Assembly (NCBI RefSeq): GCF_000143415.4
Contig: NW_003314308.1
Location: 514,794 to 578,793, forward strand
Length of the DNA: 64,000 nucleotides
DNA from: Selaginella moellendorffii
Lineage: Eukaryota; Streptophyta; Lycopodiopsida; Selaginellales; Selaginellaceae
Reading direction: 5' to 3'
In this document: positions 28,211 through 40,389 of the stretch, in pieces
Layout: each line of letters opens with the position of its first letter
How positions within the stretch are numbered: the first letter of the stretch is position 1
The notes under the pieces: model-generated
Told to the model about the DNA's origin: nothing
The model's input: the letters and a program-made list of their open reading frames with translations, nothing else
Databases searched by the model: none
Program-made: the position numbers and the translations under genes

Positions 28211-29521
28211 ATGGTGGACGATCAGCAAGNNNNNNNNNNNNNNNNNNNNNNNNNNNNNNNNNNNNNNNNNNNNNNNNNNNNNNNNNNNNNNNNNNNNNNN
28301 NNNNNNNNNNNNNNNNNNNNNNNNNNNNNCCCGGTAACGTGCGTCATCTGCGACGTGCTCGTGGAGTGGGGCGAGCGCGTCGCGCGGCACCTGGGCGTTC
28401 CATGGATCGCGTTCTGGACGTCCACCGTTTTGGAGATGGCGATGGCTTCCCACGTTCCACGGCTCATCGCGGAGAATGCAATAAAAGGTGAGTGAACGAA
28501 CCAAAAGGAGAGGAAGCTCACTGTGTTTTGCATAGATCCCGAGAGCATCATCAAGATTCCAGGCCTGCCGGATTTCCAAGTCCGCGACTACGTCACTCTG
28601 TCCAACGTGATCAATCCGAACTTCCCCATGAAGTTCATGATCGAGTCTCTCGTTGATACCGTGCGGCGTACCGCCGGGGCCGACATGATCCTCGCTAATT
28701 CCTCCGGCCTGCTAGAGGACGACGCTATCAAAACGCTGGAGAGCTCCGGGATCAAAGTCACTCCAGTCGGTCCCTTACACCTGATCGATCAAGACAACGA
28801 TCCCAAAGATCCAGACAAGGTAATCTCGTGGCTGGACGAGCAAGATCCAGCCTCGGTTCTCTACATTTGTTTTGGAACGGTGGCTCCAATGCCGGTGGGT
28901 CAGATGGAAGAGCTCGCAATGGCTCTTGATTCCACCGGAGTATCCTTTCTTTGGGTGGTGAGACACGACCACTTGAAGGACATACCGCCGGGATTCACCG
29001 CCAAGCACGGCATTTCCAACGGTACCAACGGTACAAATGGCGGTACCAACGGTACAAATGGCGGTACCAACGGGTGTACCGCGCGGCACCGCGGGCTGCT
29101 AACCGACTGGGTGACCCAGCCGCGCGTCCTTGGGCACCGTGCCGTGGGCGGCTTCCTCACGCACTGCGGCTGGAACTCTGTGATGGAGAGCATCACTGCG
29201 GGCGTCCCGATGATCACGCGGCCGCTCATGGGCGATCAAACGCTGACAGCCGCGATGCTCAGGCAGGCATCCATGCCCGCGATCGCGCTCCCGACATCAA
29301 AGGGCGGTGCCGTGACCAAGACGGAGATTGTGGCAGCGATCGAGGAGCTCATGGTGAGAGAGAGAGGCGCGGAGCTCCGGCGCCGTGCGGGTGATGCTGC
29401 GGCGCTCGTTCGCAGTGGGATGGAGAACGGCGGGTGCTCGCGGCGGTGCCTGGATTCTCTCGTCACTGAGCTCAACATTCTCGCCAAGAACCCTAAAATT
29501 CAGCATATTCGGTTTGCCTAG
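28211..29521 (+). CDS. UDP-glycosyltransferase UGT-C (GT1), interrupted by an assembly gap
   Basis: Exon 1 28211-28487 (contains 100 N), exon 2 28536-29521, intron 48 nt in the same position as UGT-B. About 320 coding bases are probably missing, since UGT-B has about 107 residues where this copy has 34 unknowns. Readable parts: start MVDDQQ, then PVTCVICDVLVEWGERVARHLG, PSPG box beginning WVTQPRVLGHRAVGG with THCGWNSV and ending MGDQ. The loop before the box holds a run of Asn-Gly-Thr repeats encoded by a 21-bp minisatellite (29021-29073). An AATAAA lies just after the stop. Acceptor unknown. Confidence 0.85.
28230..28329. other. Assembly gap (100 N)
   Basis: Exactly 100 N inside exon 1 of UGT-C, the conventional size for a gap of unknown length. 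Confidence 0.98.
29021..29073 (+). repeat. 21-bp coding minisatellite in UGT-C
   Basis: Unit GGTACCAACGGTACAAATGGC at 29021-29041 and 29042-29062, with a partial third copy to 29073. It keeps the frame and encodes Gly-Thr-Asn-Gly repeats. Confidence 0.9.
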
Positions 29522-29654
29522 ATTCGCCCTCTATTTCAGTCAATAAAATTTGTGAAATTTGTGACGAAACTCTAGGCAAAGAATGTCATAAGATGACGTC
29601 CTCTATTTCACAGCGCCTGGCTTAGAAAATTTTCAGTATAATGATATTTTGAAG

Positions 29655-29922
29655 TGTGAAATGTACAAATTCTGATCCACCATCTGATACGCAATAAAAT
29701 CATTGATATGCTTACCTAGAGGAGTCGCTTTTCAAAATCCATCAATGCTTTCCATCTCGTTCTTGCCAATCTTCTAAACAACTTGAACCCTGTCACATTT
29801 ACCACCACTCGAAGTTCTACAGAGGATTGGCAAGAATTAGAACTGATGGATTTTGAAATCAAGTAAACATATCAATGGAAGACGGATTTTATTGCGTATT
29901 AGAGATTTGAGTACATTTCACG
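29655..29922. repeat. Imperfect inverted repeat (foldback element)
   Basis: The left arm (about 29655-29777) and the right arm (about 29820-29922) are imperfect reverse complements, sharing GAAATGTAC, ACGCAATAAAAT, TTTCAAAATCCATCA and TTCTTGCCAAT. The loop is about 45 nt. This is likely a small foldback/MITE-type element between UGT-C and P450 copy 1; it could form a hairpin RNA. Confidence 0.65.
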
Positions 29923-30039
29923 CCACACAATATAGTGAGTTGGCAGTAGGTCACGAACGTATCCATTCTTCCATTTTCATAATATCGGTGCCCAGAAATG
30001 GCGCGCAGGCTTAACAAAGCAAGAGCAACCTTTAATAAG

Positions 30040-31612
30040 TCAATATGTTTCATTACTTGCGGAGAAGTGGAACCAATGCAAGTGGACGAGCACGCATGAG
30101 CGTGAACCCGACTCTCCCACGTCCACCTCTTTACCATCCGGTGTTGTCCAGTTGAACCTGTAGAGAAGATTGGCAAGAACGAGATGAACAGCAGCCAACC
30201 CCAAGTTCATCCCCGGGCAGGATCGCCGGCCAAAGCCAAACGTCATAAGTTCTACGGCCGCATTGAATTCGCTGCTCATGCTCTCTGGGATGAACTCCAG
30301 AGGGTTCTCCCAGATGTTTGGATCCCGGGCGATGGCGTAGAGGTTGATCAACACTTGGGTCTTGGCTGGGATCGTGTAGCCAGCTTCTTCAAGCTTTCAT
30401 ACACGTTGATAACAAATTCAGAGATCTAGCGAGGATCAAACCTTTTAGACTACTTACCTTACAGTCGGTAGTGGATTCGCGTGGAACCATGAGTGGCGCC
30501 GGAGGGTGCTTGCGCAGGGTCTCCTTGACAATCGCGCCGAGGTACTTGAGCTTGGGAATGTCGGCCTCGCTCACCATGGCGCTACTAGCAGGGATCACGT
30601 CGTCCAATTCCTTCTGAGCTTTTGCCAAGATTTGTGGATGAAGAAGTAGCTCTGCGAGAGCCCATTCTATCGCTGTGGCAGTCGTGTCCAGCCCTGCACT
30701 CACAGCATCCTAGCAAGGACGGCCAACGAGTTAGTCAACACTCAAGTCAACCCCCAGTCTTACCAGCATGAGGCACCGGATGGTAAGATCTGACATGTTG
30801 TCGAGCGAGAGCAAGACGTCCAGGAAGCTCTCGCCGCCATGTCCTTGCTTGGCTATAGAGGATCGGTGCTCTTCAATGTGTGCTTGAAGCAAGGCATGGA
30901 ATTTGGTTGCTAAGGTTCTCAGCTTGGGCAGCGAGAGATCCATCCATTTAAGCCATGGGATGTAATCGCCGATGTGTAGCCTCCCTCCCAGCTCGTTCGC
31001 CTGGTGGGCCAAGCGGAGGAAATCGTTGGCACCGAAGGTCCGGCTCGTCCCAAACACGAGCGTTTGCATGATCTCCAAGGTGAGGACGCTGAGCTCCTGG
31101 GTCATGTTCACCGTTCTTCTCAGATTCTGGGAGAGCATCGCCAGGAACTTCTCCATCTCCGCTTGCCTCACTGCCGCAAAGCTCCCCACGCGGCGCGCGG
31201 TGAAGAGCTCGAGCGTGCAGATCTTGCGGAGCTCCCTCCATCTCGCGCCATAGCGCGCGAAGATGAGATCGTCTGGGAGGATCGCCTCGGCAAACGTGAG
31301 CGATGGCCGCGAGGAGAAGATCCTGTCGTGTGTCTTGAGGATCTCTTGGGCGATCTTGGCTGAGGAGATGACGAGCGTGGGGGTGTAGCCCAGGCGGAGG
31401 TAGAAGATCGGGCCGAGCTTCTTGGCGAGATCGAAGAGGATGAGATGCGGCCCGCGGGAATTGCTGGCCAGGAGTGGAATGTGGCCGAGGATTGGAAAGG
31501 CCCGGGGGCTTGGAGGCATGACATGGGAGCTGCGTGATTTAGATCGATCATAGTAGAAGATCACCAAGATGAAAGAAGCCAAGAAGGTGAAAAAAGCTGT
31601 GATGTGCTCCAT
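30040..31612 (-). CDS. Cytochrome P450 copy 1 (A-type), frameshifted C-terminus
   Basis: Exons 30764-31612, 30458-30709, 30040-30393 (484 aa). N-terminal ER anchor ([21 protein letters not shown]), Pro-rich hinge [16 protein letters not shown]-helix AGLDTTATA, ExxR in KETLRKHP, heme loop [10 protein letters not shown]. Two defects set it apart from copies 2-4: the PERF-type motif reads FIPES instead of FIPER, losing the third residue of the E-R-R triad, and a 4-nt loss in a G run near 30110 shifts the frame so that the usual end RARPLALVP is replaced by a foreign tail ([14 protein letters not shown]). P450s of this clan hydroxylate small molecules at the ER with NADPH-P450 reductase; this copy is probably impaired. 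Confidence 0.85.
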
Positions 31613-31634
31613 GGAAGTTTGGAAATGTAGTGTG

Positions 31635-31642
31635 TCCTTATA
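31635..31642 (-). promoter_or_regulatory. TATA element of P450 copy 1
   Basis: TATAAGGA on the minus strand, about 22 nt before the ATG. The same element is at 41974-41981, 53265-53272 and 57757-57764 before copies 2, 3 and 4. Confidence 0.45.
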
Positions 31643-31744
31643 AACACTTCAAATGGTGAATGACGCATGGAAACTTCGGAAGCCTTTGGCTGAGAAACAA
31701 CCTTTCTAGAAAATAAAGATGTTATTTTTGTCTTATTTCAATAT

Positions 31745-34431
31745 GAGCAATAACCTTTCTAAAAACCAAGATTACAACACATTATTCTATTCCAATTGGG
31801 GATATTTGTTAAATTAAGGTTTCTATTTATCATTGGTCACCAAAGCAAATTAAAATTTTATATACAAACATCAAAGAGATGTTAAACAAGGGTGTTATTT
31901 GAAAGTTATGAAGTTTTTAGGCATGTGAACCTTATTTTATAACAAAACTTGATAGGAATATTTATTCATTAAACAAAGTGATTATTTAGATATGCACCTT
32001 TTTCCTCACATTTTTTATCTCTTAGATCATCTAGGAAGAAGTTGTTAACTCACCAAACTAGATCTTGCTTCTAAGTATTGGCAAGTGCTGATGACCAAAA
32101 AGGATATTCCTAAAACTATTTTTCATACACTATTTAGTTTATATAAATTATTGATGATGCCATTCGGTTTAACTAACACTTTAGTAACTTTTTAATAGAT
32201 GATGGATGCGGTTCTTTACAATATGCTAAAAGTGACTACTGACTTCATTGATATATGACAATTCATTTGAAGAGGACATAGGAGGAGTATGTTTATGATG
32301 TTAGGAAAGTGTTGAATCGGTTATAAGAAGTTGGTTTAAAATTAAAGTGGTCGAAATGCATGTTTAAAGACATAGTTTATCTTGAGTATTATATTTCTTG
32401 TGAGGGTTTACAAGTTGATCTTAACAAACTTGTGGCCATTCAAAATGTTCCTACTTCGAAATGTGTGAATAACATGTAGTGTTTCTTGAGCAAGGTGCAA
32501 TATCTTAGTTGTTTTGTTAATCATCTTTTTAATCACATTGCACTATTGCAAGCATTACTAAAGTCATTAACATCATCTTTTATCTAGTTTGAGGACTATG
32601 AACAAGCATTTTAAGAGCTATTAACAACTCCTCTAATTCTGGCATATCCTAACTACATTTGACTTTTCATTTTGCATGTGAATGTTTTGGATATCGGTTT
32701 TGAGGGTGTCTTAATGCAAAAAAATACAAGTGTAATTGGTAAGTATCATCTTATTATGTACATTAATTGTACATTACAACTAGTAAAGGTGAACTACTTC
32801 ACAACGAAAAAAGAATGTTTAATAATAGTTTAGAGTTTTGAAAGCTTTTATACATATTTGCACAGTTCTTGAACATTATTAGAAGGTGATCATGCTATAG
32901 TTACTTTGTTATTGAAGTAGAAGAACTTGGTTGGTCATACTAGTCGGTAGGTTTTGGAGCTTTAAATATACAATTTAAAGGTTGTTCATTGCCTAAAGAG
33001 TTCTATAGTTAATATTGATGCCCTTTCTCAAATTCCTGGTGAGCTTATTATTCTAGCACCTATGGATTTTCTAGATAAGGATTTTGTGTTATCAATAGTT
33101 GATGTACTTGATATTTAGTGTCCACAAGGTGCAAAATAAAATTTATCTTCACTTGACAATGTTTGTGAGGTTCAAAAGGTTGAGTTATGGATCCAAAAGC
33201 TTTGTGAGGGGTTTAAGAATCCTACATCATTTATTAATGACTTGCCGTTTTAACATTTACATTCTCAATATCACCTTAATGACAACTTTATTTATTGTTG
33301 GGATTCATCTTGATGATCATTTACAACTAGTTGTACTTATGATATTTATTTTATGCCTTTTCCATATTATAATGACTCTTTTATTCTATGTGGGTATATG
33401 GGATATCAGTGTATGATTGAAAAGGTACAAAAGTCTTTCTATTAATCGGAGATGCAATATGATGTTATTTGATATATGTGCAATTGTGTTTGGTGCCAAG
33501 TCCATAATACTTTCCTTCGTGTTACGGAAGGATGGTTGGAGTCAATTACAATTTTATTTCCATAGCATTTGATCTAATGGGGTCTTTTCCACAATTAATT
33601 ACTGATAATGAATATGTCATTATTGCCTTTGACTACTTGATTCACTTGGTATTCTGTTTAAAGCAAATTCTCTCAAGTAATGGTTTTGCATTTATGACTA
33701 AAGCATTTCATGTTTTAATATCTTAATTAGGGATACACTACACTTTTACAAGTGTGTATTATCCACAGATAAATGGTTTAGTGGAATGGCTCATTTGGAC
33801 TTTCAAAGGAATGATTGTGAAGTATATAAGCTTTCAACATTCGAATTAAGATGGTTATTTATTATCTATTCGGTATATATATGTCACAAGGGTGCAAAGT
33901 TCTATTAGTGCTTCACCATATAGAAGTTTATATGATGTAATAAAAGATACTATGATCTAATATTACTAACAAAGTTGAGTTTACCTTCGCAATTGTTATG
34001 AGCTGCCGATGCTAATACTAATATTTGATGAATATTTTTACACTTTTTTAAGCAGAGTCTACTAAACATTTGAGCTACGTACAAGTGGGACAACAATAGC
34101 ACTACAACTCCCATCATCATCCACCTCCAGAGTACAAAGTGAATGATTTAGTATTAGTCCATTTTCCTAGTCTTATCATAAATGGTATATTTAAATGGCT
34201 CCTTGCTCAGTAAAAGGGACTATATTAGGTGTTGTGGCAAGTTGAACCATAAGTTTATGAAGTTCAACATGATGTTCAACCTTTCACATATAATAGCCAA
34301 CACCTTATCTAAATCAAAGAATATAAATACCACAAATGTATGCTATGCTCCCCAAAGAAAATTACAAAATGATTAGGATACTATGAGACTAAGGTAACTA
34401 TATTCCTCACCTATGTGGGGGAAGTTTGGGG
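31745..34431 (+). mobile_element. Decayed Ty3/gypsy retrotransposon, copy 1
   Basis: In broken frames on the plus strand there are reverse-transcriptase pieces (LASKYWQV, MMPFGLTN, then a damaged FID- active-site region at about 32250), an RNase-H-like piece (ILAYPNYI, about 32640) and integrase pieces (NEYVIIAFDYLIH at about 33610, TSVYYPQINGLVEW at about 33750, TFKGMIVKY). Many stops make it dead. A purine tract GGGGGAAGTTTGGGG followed by TGTTAG at about 34432 may mark the start of a 3' LTR. Confidence 0.75.
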
Positions 34432-35924
34432 TGTTAGTATCTCCACTACAAACTAGAAGAAGTTTAAGAAAATCAATCACCAATTCTTGAATATGGAATT
34501 TGGTTATTAAAAAATAAACTGGTGTTATGGTTGTAGAGATATAAATTACTTTAAGTAACTCATATTTTTACCAAGTGATTCCTCTTTATTGATGTTTGAA
34601 ATCATAGACAAACTCTTTAAATATGCTATCTCCAACTCTACTGATACAAACAGCATAGGATGGTGCACAAATTTAGATGTTGGACATAACAAGACTAAAT
34701 ATAGATTTGGACGATTTGCTTTATATTGCATATATAGGTTTTCCAAAGGTAGCTCAATTAAACTTAAATTTTAAGAATACCTTGATATTTTCAATTCACA
34801 ATACCTTATCAGTATAATACATTATTAGAGTGCCAAAAAACAATACCATGGGTAGATAGTATTTTGCAATATTGTGGCAAGTTATTGAGCAAGTTAACAT
34901 TCCCTTCACACAAACATTCTTGCCATTCAAAGAGAGATTCTACTTCTTTTGTAGGCATAGTTTGAGATGGTATACCATTTCATTCTCATATGTAAGACAT
35001 TCAACCATCTACGAACTAGTAACAATTCTCTAGATTTGACATTATACTTTCACAAATTTCTCTTATAATTGCATCACATTCATTTGGTTGAATTCTTTTT
35101 GGCTGCTATAGATTTACAAGAGTGATATTGATATAATTTATAATTTATAATTTTTTTAAAGCTTAAAATTTTTAATTTTAAAGTTTCTATATAAATTATA
35201 GTGATATATAATACTAAAAACTTTATATGATGATAGGACTCAATGTTCCACTTAAAGATGTGTATTATGTAGCTATTATGGTAACAATATCTCAATCATA
35301 TTTATACAATATTATTTTTATGTATTAAAAAAATACTTCATAAAAAATATTAATATAAAAATAAAGTGTTAGAAATTTGTAATATTGAAAAAAATTAAAA
35401 TAAAGTAAATATCTGAGCTAACTTAAAATCAATATGATTAATTTCATTGATGACTTTATTATAAAATGGAATAACTAAAGCCATTCAACTCCTTTATATT
35501 AGGTTTTAGAGGATCCTCTATATATTATGTCACTACTTCACTTTTATCTTACTTGAAAGTATTTTTTATACTCCTGCCATTTGTATAAATATGTGTAAAT
35601 TTAATAATTACTATCCAAATAATTAAGTATTATTTCCTACACATACTTTAAATTATCATATTAATTTCAATATTTTGGAACTTTCACTTCAATAATTTTA
35701 ACTCTAAATTCATCTCATATAAAATTTATCTTTTCAGTAACTATAACTAATATAATTGTTTTAGCTCCAAGTTTCATTTATTCAGATATTTATCCATAAT
35801 ATTTAATTGTCCAAGTTTACTATAATTAATCATATACAGGATCAAATTTAAATATGTAATCTCTATTTTTTTACTGGTTAACAAACCCAATCATGGATTT
35901 CCGACCAACACATAACACGTGGAA

Positions 35925-36000
35925 GTGTTGAAATGGAGTCTGAGATGGACCTAAGATAGAGTTTAAGATGGAGTCTAAGATGGAGTCTGAGATAACCATA
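35925..36000. repeat. Short tandem repeat that differs between the two segmental copies
   Basis: A unit like AGATGGAGTCTAAG is repeated about five times here; the matching place in the right copy (about 47310-47360) has only about three, with changes. Confidence 0.6.
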
Positions 36001-38164
36001 ATTATACCTATTCCTTTACTACTAATCCTCATTTAAATTTGCCAACACTTAAACAACTCATTTAACCATAAGATCCTATAGCTAGCATTTTCATCTCAGT
36101 AGAAGATTCAAAACTTCATTTGGCATTCCAAGTTTTAAATGTTATATTATGTTATAAGTTATATTTATTATGTTCTAATGTGTATAGGGTCAATTGTAAA
36201 AGGGATTTTTATATAAATATTATATTATGTTATATTAACTATGTATATTATAATTATAATTATGTTAAAAATTATTAAAAAATTTGAAATTACTAAAACT
36301 CCTGGCATATCTATGACTTTTGCTAGTCCTTCTAAGCAAAGAAACATATTTAATCTACATACTTTCCAAGCTTAATGGTTGAGATAGGTGTATGTAAGGT
36401 GGTTGCTTTTTTTAGGGAAAGTTTTTCTTATCTCAGAGGAATTGGATTTGATTACTTTGTACTTATCGATTGTCCATAGTGAGAAGTAAACAATTCCATT
36501 CAACTCTTAAGTGTTTGTGATATAGGAATCATAGATGTGGTGACCCTTGTGCTAAGACACAACTAACTCTTCATTTATATCCTTTGGGGATGATTAGAAA
36601 GAAAAAACTTGAAATAAGAGATGATGCTTCTGCTTCTAGTTTTCTAGGCATTTCCACTCTGTATAATCCTCATGTATGGTATAAGATGGTGATAATATGA
36701 ATGTGGATAATAGACTTATCATGCGAGCACCTCTTGTGTGTGGCAGACTTTCTCAAGCGAACTAGACTACTATGAGATACAAATAGGTTCATCAAGAGAA
36801 TGTCATTCACTTCTTGGTTATACTTAGTGTCTGTAAAGTTCATGAGGACTTGGAGAGATGATCAAAAGGTGACAATAGATATCCTTAAGTGTGTGAAGCA
36901 TGAGCATATGAGTTCCATGCTTTGTAGGAGCTTCATTATGCTAATACCACCTAATTTGAGTTTGACTTAGTGTTTTGCGCTAAATCAATTCAAACTATCT
37001 CTTTAGTTTCCCACATCTATTTCACACTGTTAACACAACTATTAACTGTTGTTAATTAATAAGAGTTTTGATAGGGTTAAACTAAAACATAAGATGGAAT
37101 TGAGAGATAAGAGACATGATGTTTGCCTATTTAGGTATTAAGCTTTTAAGCATAAAAGTGGCGAGAGGATGATGGATTGACAATGTATACAACCATGCAA
37201 CACAAACCCTCAAGTAAGCAACAATCAAAAGTCAAAGTAGCATAGTGTTAGATAAAATGCAAAACATCATAGATGAGTGGACAAAAACTTGTCAAGTGAA
37301 ATGCAATAAGGATGATGCTACTATCAATATTAAAATTGGTGATGGACCTCGAAAAATCAAGTACTTCAAAGGCATTTCTTTTATGTCATGAACTTTTTTG
37401 TTCCCTTAGAAACTGAAGAAAAAAAAAAGTGATGTTTGTTTCTTTGAAGATAAAAATGATAGTTCCAATGATGAATTTGTACGTAGAAGTGATTGACTAA
37501 TGTTTTCTATGTTTGTGATGTGAATTGATGAAGATGTTGAGCATTGTAAAAATAATTATATGCAAGTAATTTCAGTCGATTTAAATCAGTTATGGCCATA
37601 GAAGACGTGTAGATATACACATGATAATGAGAACTAATGTTTCCTTGCTATACTCTTAACTATTATGGCCTTGGAAAAAACACATCTACATCCAGAGGTA
37701 GTCGACTACGAATTGATATGGCTGATTTCACAAATAATGAAACTATCACTATGTGGATGTATCCCGCTGTACCAGCAATTTGCAAAAGAAAAGTGGTTGA
37801 AGATAATTGGATTTGAAGTTGTCCTAGCAGTACTAAAGTATGATAGATGAACATGGAGATATGTGCTAAAAGTTTGTCACTCAACTGTCATTGAAGAAGT
37901 TAGTCTAGAACCTCTTATGTATCTTCTGTCACAAATTTTATCAAATTACACAAAGGACGTAATATGGTTGGGTCAATTGAAGCCGTTATGATTGATTTAC
38001 TTGTCCTACAACAGTGTTGAGATAATTGTTGTGGATAATTGTGGTTTAGATGGTATTGAAATAATTTGTCTCATTCACTATGTATTTTGACCTTATTACC
38101 ACTGCAGATTAGCATGTGAATGTCACAGGCATGACTATAAATTGAACCCAGAACAATTTGATAT
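36001..38164. other. AT-rich stretch of the duplication without a supported gene
   Basis: Several short open frames are seen (for example 37665-37850), but none shows a recognisable domain, and frames at the equivalent right-copy positions differ by indels. Probably old transposon-derived sequence. Confidence 0.4.
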
Positions 38165-39020
38165 TTAACAAAAGTGTACCAACAATGACATCACCTTTTC
38201 CATCTTGATGCCCTTGAGATTGATAAGTTGCACTGCTCGATTGTCATGCATGTTTAGAGCATAACCCCATACCATGGTCATCCAGGAAACCAAGCTGCAC
38301 ATCTTCATGCTCTCAAATTTTTTGTGGTTGTCCAAGTTGACATAAACTTGTGTGAACACTGTCCAGCAGACAATGGTCTTGCATGGGATCTAGTGAAAGA
38401 ACCTCATGGCCTCATCAAAATGCCCAATTTGCACTGCATTAGTGAAGGGAAGATGACGGAATGCCCAATTCTTCGAGGAATCCATTCTGAACGTAGCACA
38501 GTAGTAGATTTGTCCATGACACGAGATCCTTGGCATTCGATCAAAGGTCGATTTCACTGCCTCGACTTGCCAAGTGTTGTGATAATTAGAGTTCCATGTC
38601 ACGGCCTCAGAGACACCAGGCAGCAAGATAGCCTGGCAGTTGCGGATCCAGAATACCGCCACATATCCAATGAGCATCGAGATCTGCGAGACAAGATCGT
38701 GAAACAACACCCAATTAAACGTGTTCTTGGCATACATGAGCGAGATCCAAGAGACCACATCATGATCCGGCATGGAATCAAAGATCTTCTTCAGATTGGA
38801 GCTCTATATGTCAGATTGCACAAATTCCACTGCACAGCGGCTCTTGGCAAATGTGATCACCAATGCATTGATCAAAGAAGAGTCACAAGGCGTAGGTATG
38901 GACCATCATGTTCCAGGTCGCAGCATTGCGCTGGGAGATGCAATCGAAGAGCTTAGTAGCACTGGAGGTGTGCCCGACAGCGAGCGGCTGGTTCATATTT
39001 TCAAAGAAGCAACAGTCAAA
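38165..39020 (-). pseudogene. Dead PPR gene, left copy
   Basis: In broken frames on the minus strand there are PPR blocks: FDCISQRNAATWNMM, SMPDHDVVSWISLMYAKN, STFDRMPRISCHGQ, IGHFDEAMRFF and a final L-like unit. Multiple stops and shifts. GC content is higher than its surroundings, as expected for a former gene in an AT-rich repeat. The same relic occurs at 49470-50310. Confidence 0.75.
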
Positions 39021-40389
39021 TGATTGTAGTAAGAGCTGAGGTACAGCACTGTATATTCGTGTTTTATTTTTAAAGAGAAGTTAATAGCAGAAACTTCCAA
39101 CTTTCGAGAAAGCATGGTAGAGAATGTCACTTTTTGAGATATACTTCTGGAGAATCCCTGTTTTTCAAGGCAAGAATCCACCATTCTCTCTTCATTTTAA
39201 GTCTAGCATGACTGAGTAATGACTGCTAAAATTTATGTGGAAAACTTTAGAACACAGAAGTTACAAGTTGGTCTTTCATTGAGAATGAGCATGTGCTCTA
39301 GTTTTTTGATAGGATGCTGTTGGTTGGACAACAAGGACTTATGATATTGTTCTATTGGTTCTTTGGATGAGCAATGCATCAAGGTTCAAGTGTGAAAGTT
39401 TTCAATCAGGTCTGAGCCAGTAGGTAGAGTCTCTTGAGGAAATTGTTAAGGAATGTTACAATCAGAAGTCAAAATTTCCTATAGATTTGGAAATGGAACC
39501 TCTGACCTCTTTGTCATCAGAGCTCCAGTTTTTCAAGCCTTCTGCCAATCCTCTTGATTGATGTCTCATCAATCCAACACGCAGCTTTGGCAGCCACAAT
39601 TATGTCCAGAGAATTGTTGCTCCTGCCTGTGTCATGAGTCCCTTCAATTCCATGTCTCTGCAATTGAGGCACTTGCAAGCTTGCTCAGTCCTTGATTAAA
39701 AATCCATCAATATGACCAAAGCAATACTTGTCTTTCTATTCTGAGCAGAAATGCAAAAGTTAATCCTAAGGACTTAACTATTGCCAAAGCATTATTGAGT
39801 TGATGATGTTATATGGGATCACTACTAAGGAAATTTAGAATTGGACAAAGCAGTAAAGTGTAAAAATGTGAGCCATTTCCTTGTAATGGTTTACCTCTTG
39901 ACAAACTAATTTGTCTTTAGACTCTTAAAGAGAAATTCACATAAGAGCTATAAGAAGTTAGTGTAAGCAAAGCAGGACGGGAAATAGTAATGGTAATAAA
40001 AGAAGGAACTTGGTGCATTGTTCTTTTTTTAAATAAATTTGCAACCATGAACAGTTTGAAATCCAAAAAACATCTTTGAAGACTTAATTTTGTGTAGGCC
40101 AGCATAGCTGGATTCATTGCTAGTATATTCTAAATATATCCATTCATTTACAGGTTGTTTGACATGTTGGAGCCCAAAAATGGGCCTAGTATCCAAACAA
40201 AGCTTGTAACAGATTAGAGAGAGGAAGAAATCAAGATCTTTGCCCTGGTAGATCTTTTGAGATAATTGCCTGAGAACTGAACGGAAGCCCATTGGACCAG
40301 GATCATGGCAGATTGGGAGCTTCCAATCTAACCTTCGCACAAAGCAAAATTAATAAACACACTCTGTTTATTCTAGTCAATATGTTTGA
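39021..40389. other. 3' flank of P450 copy 2, no gene seen
   Basis: Non-coding; nearly identical to 50311-51678. The last 150 bp also match the flank of copy 4 (about 56010-56165: GGTAGATCTTTTGAGATAAT and neighbours), marking a shared P450 downstream region. Confidence 0.4.

Noticed and set aside
29021-29073. CRISPR-like repeat array
   Set aside because: It is an in-frame coding minisatellite without spacers, in a eukaryotic gene.
37665-37850. 61-aa ORF conserved in the right duplicate copy (48914-49126)
   Set aside because: Conservation follows from the recent segmental duplication; no domain and no start context.
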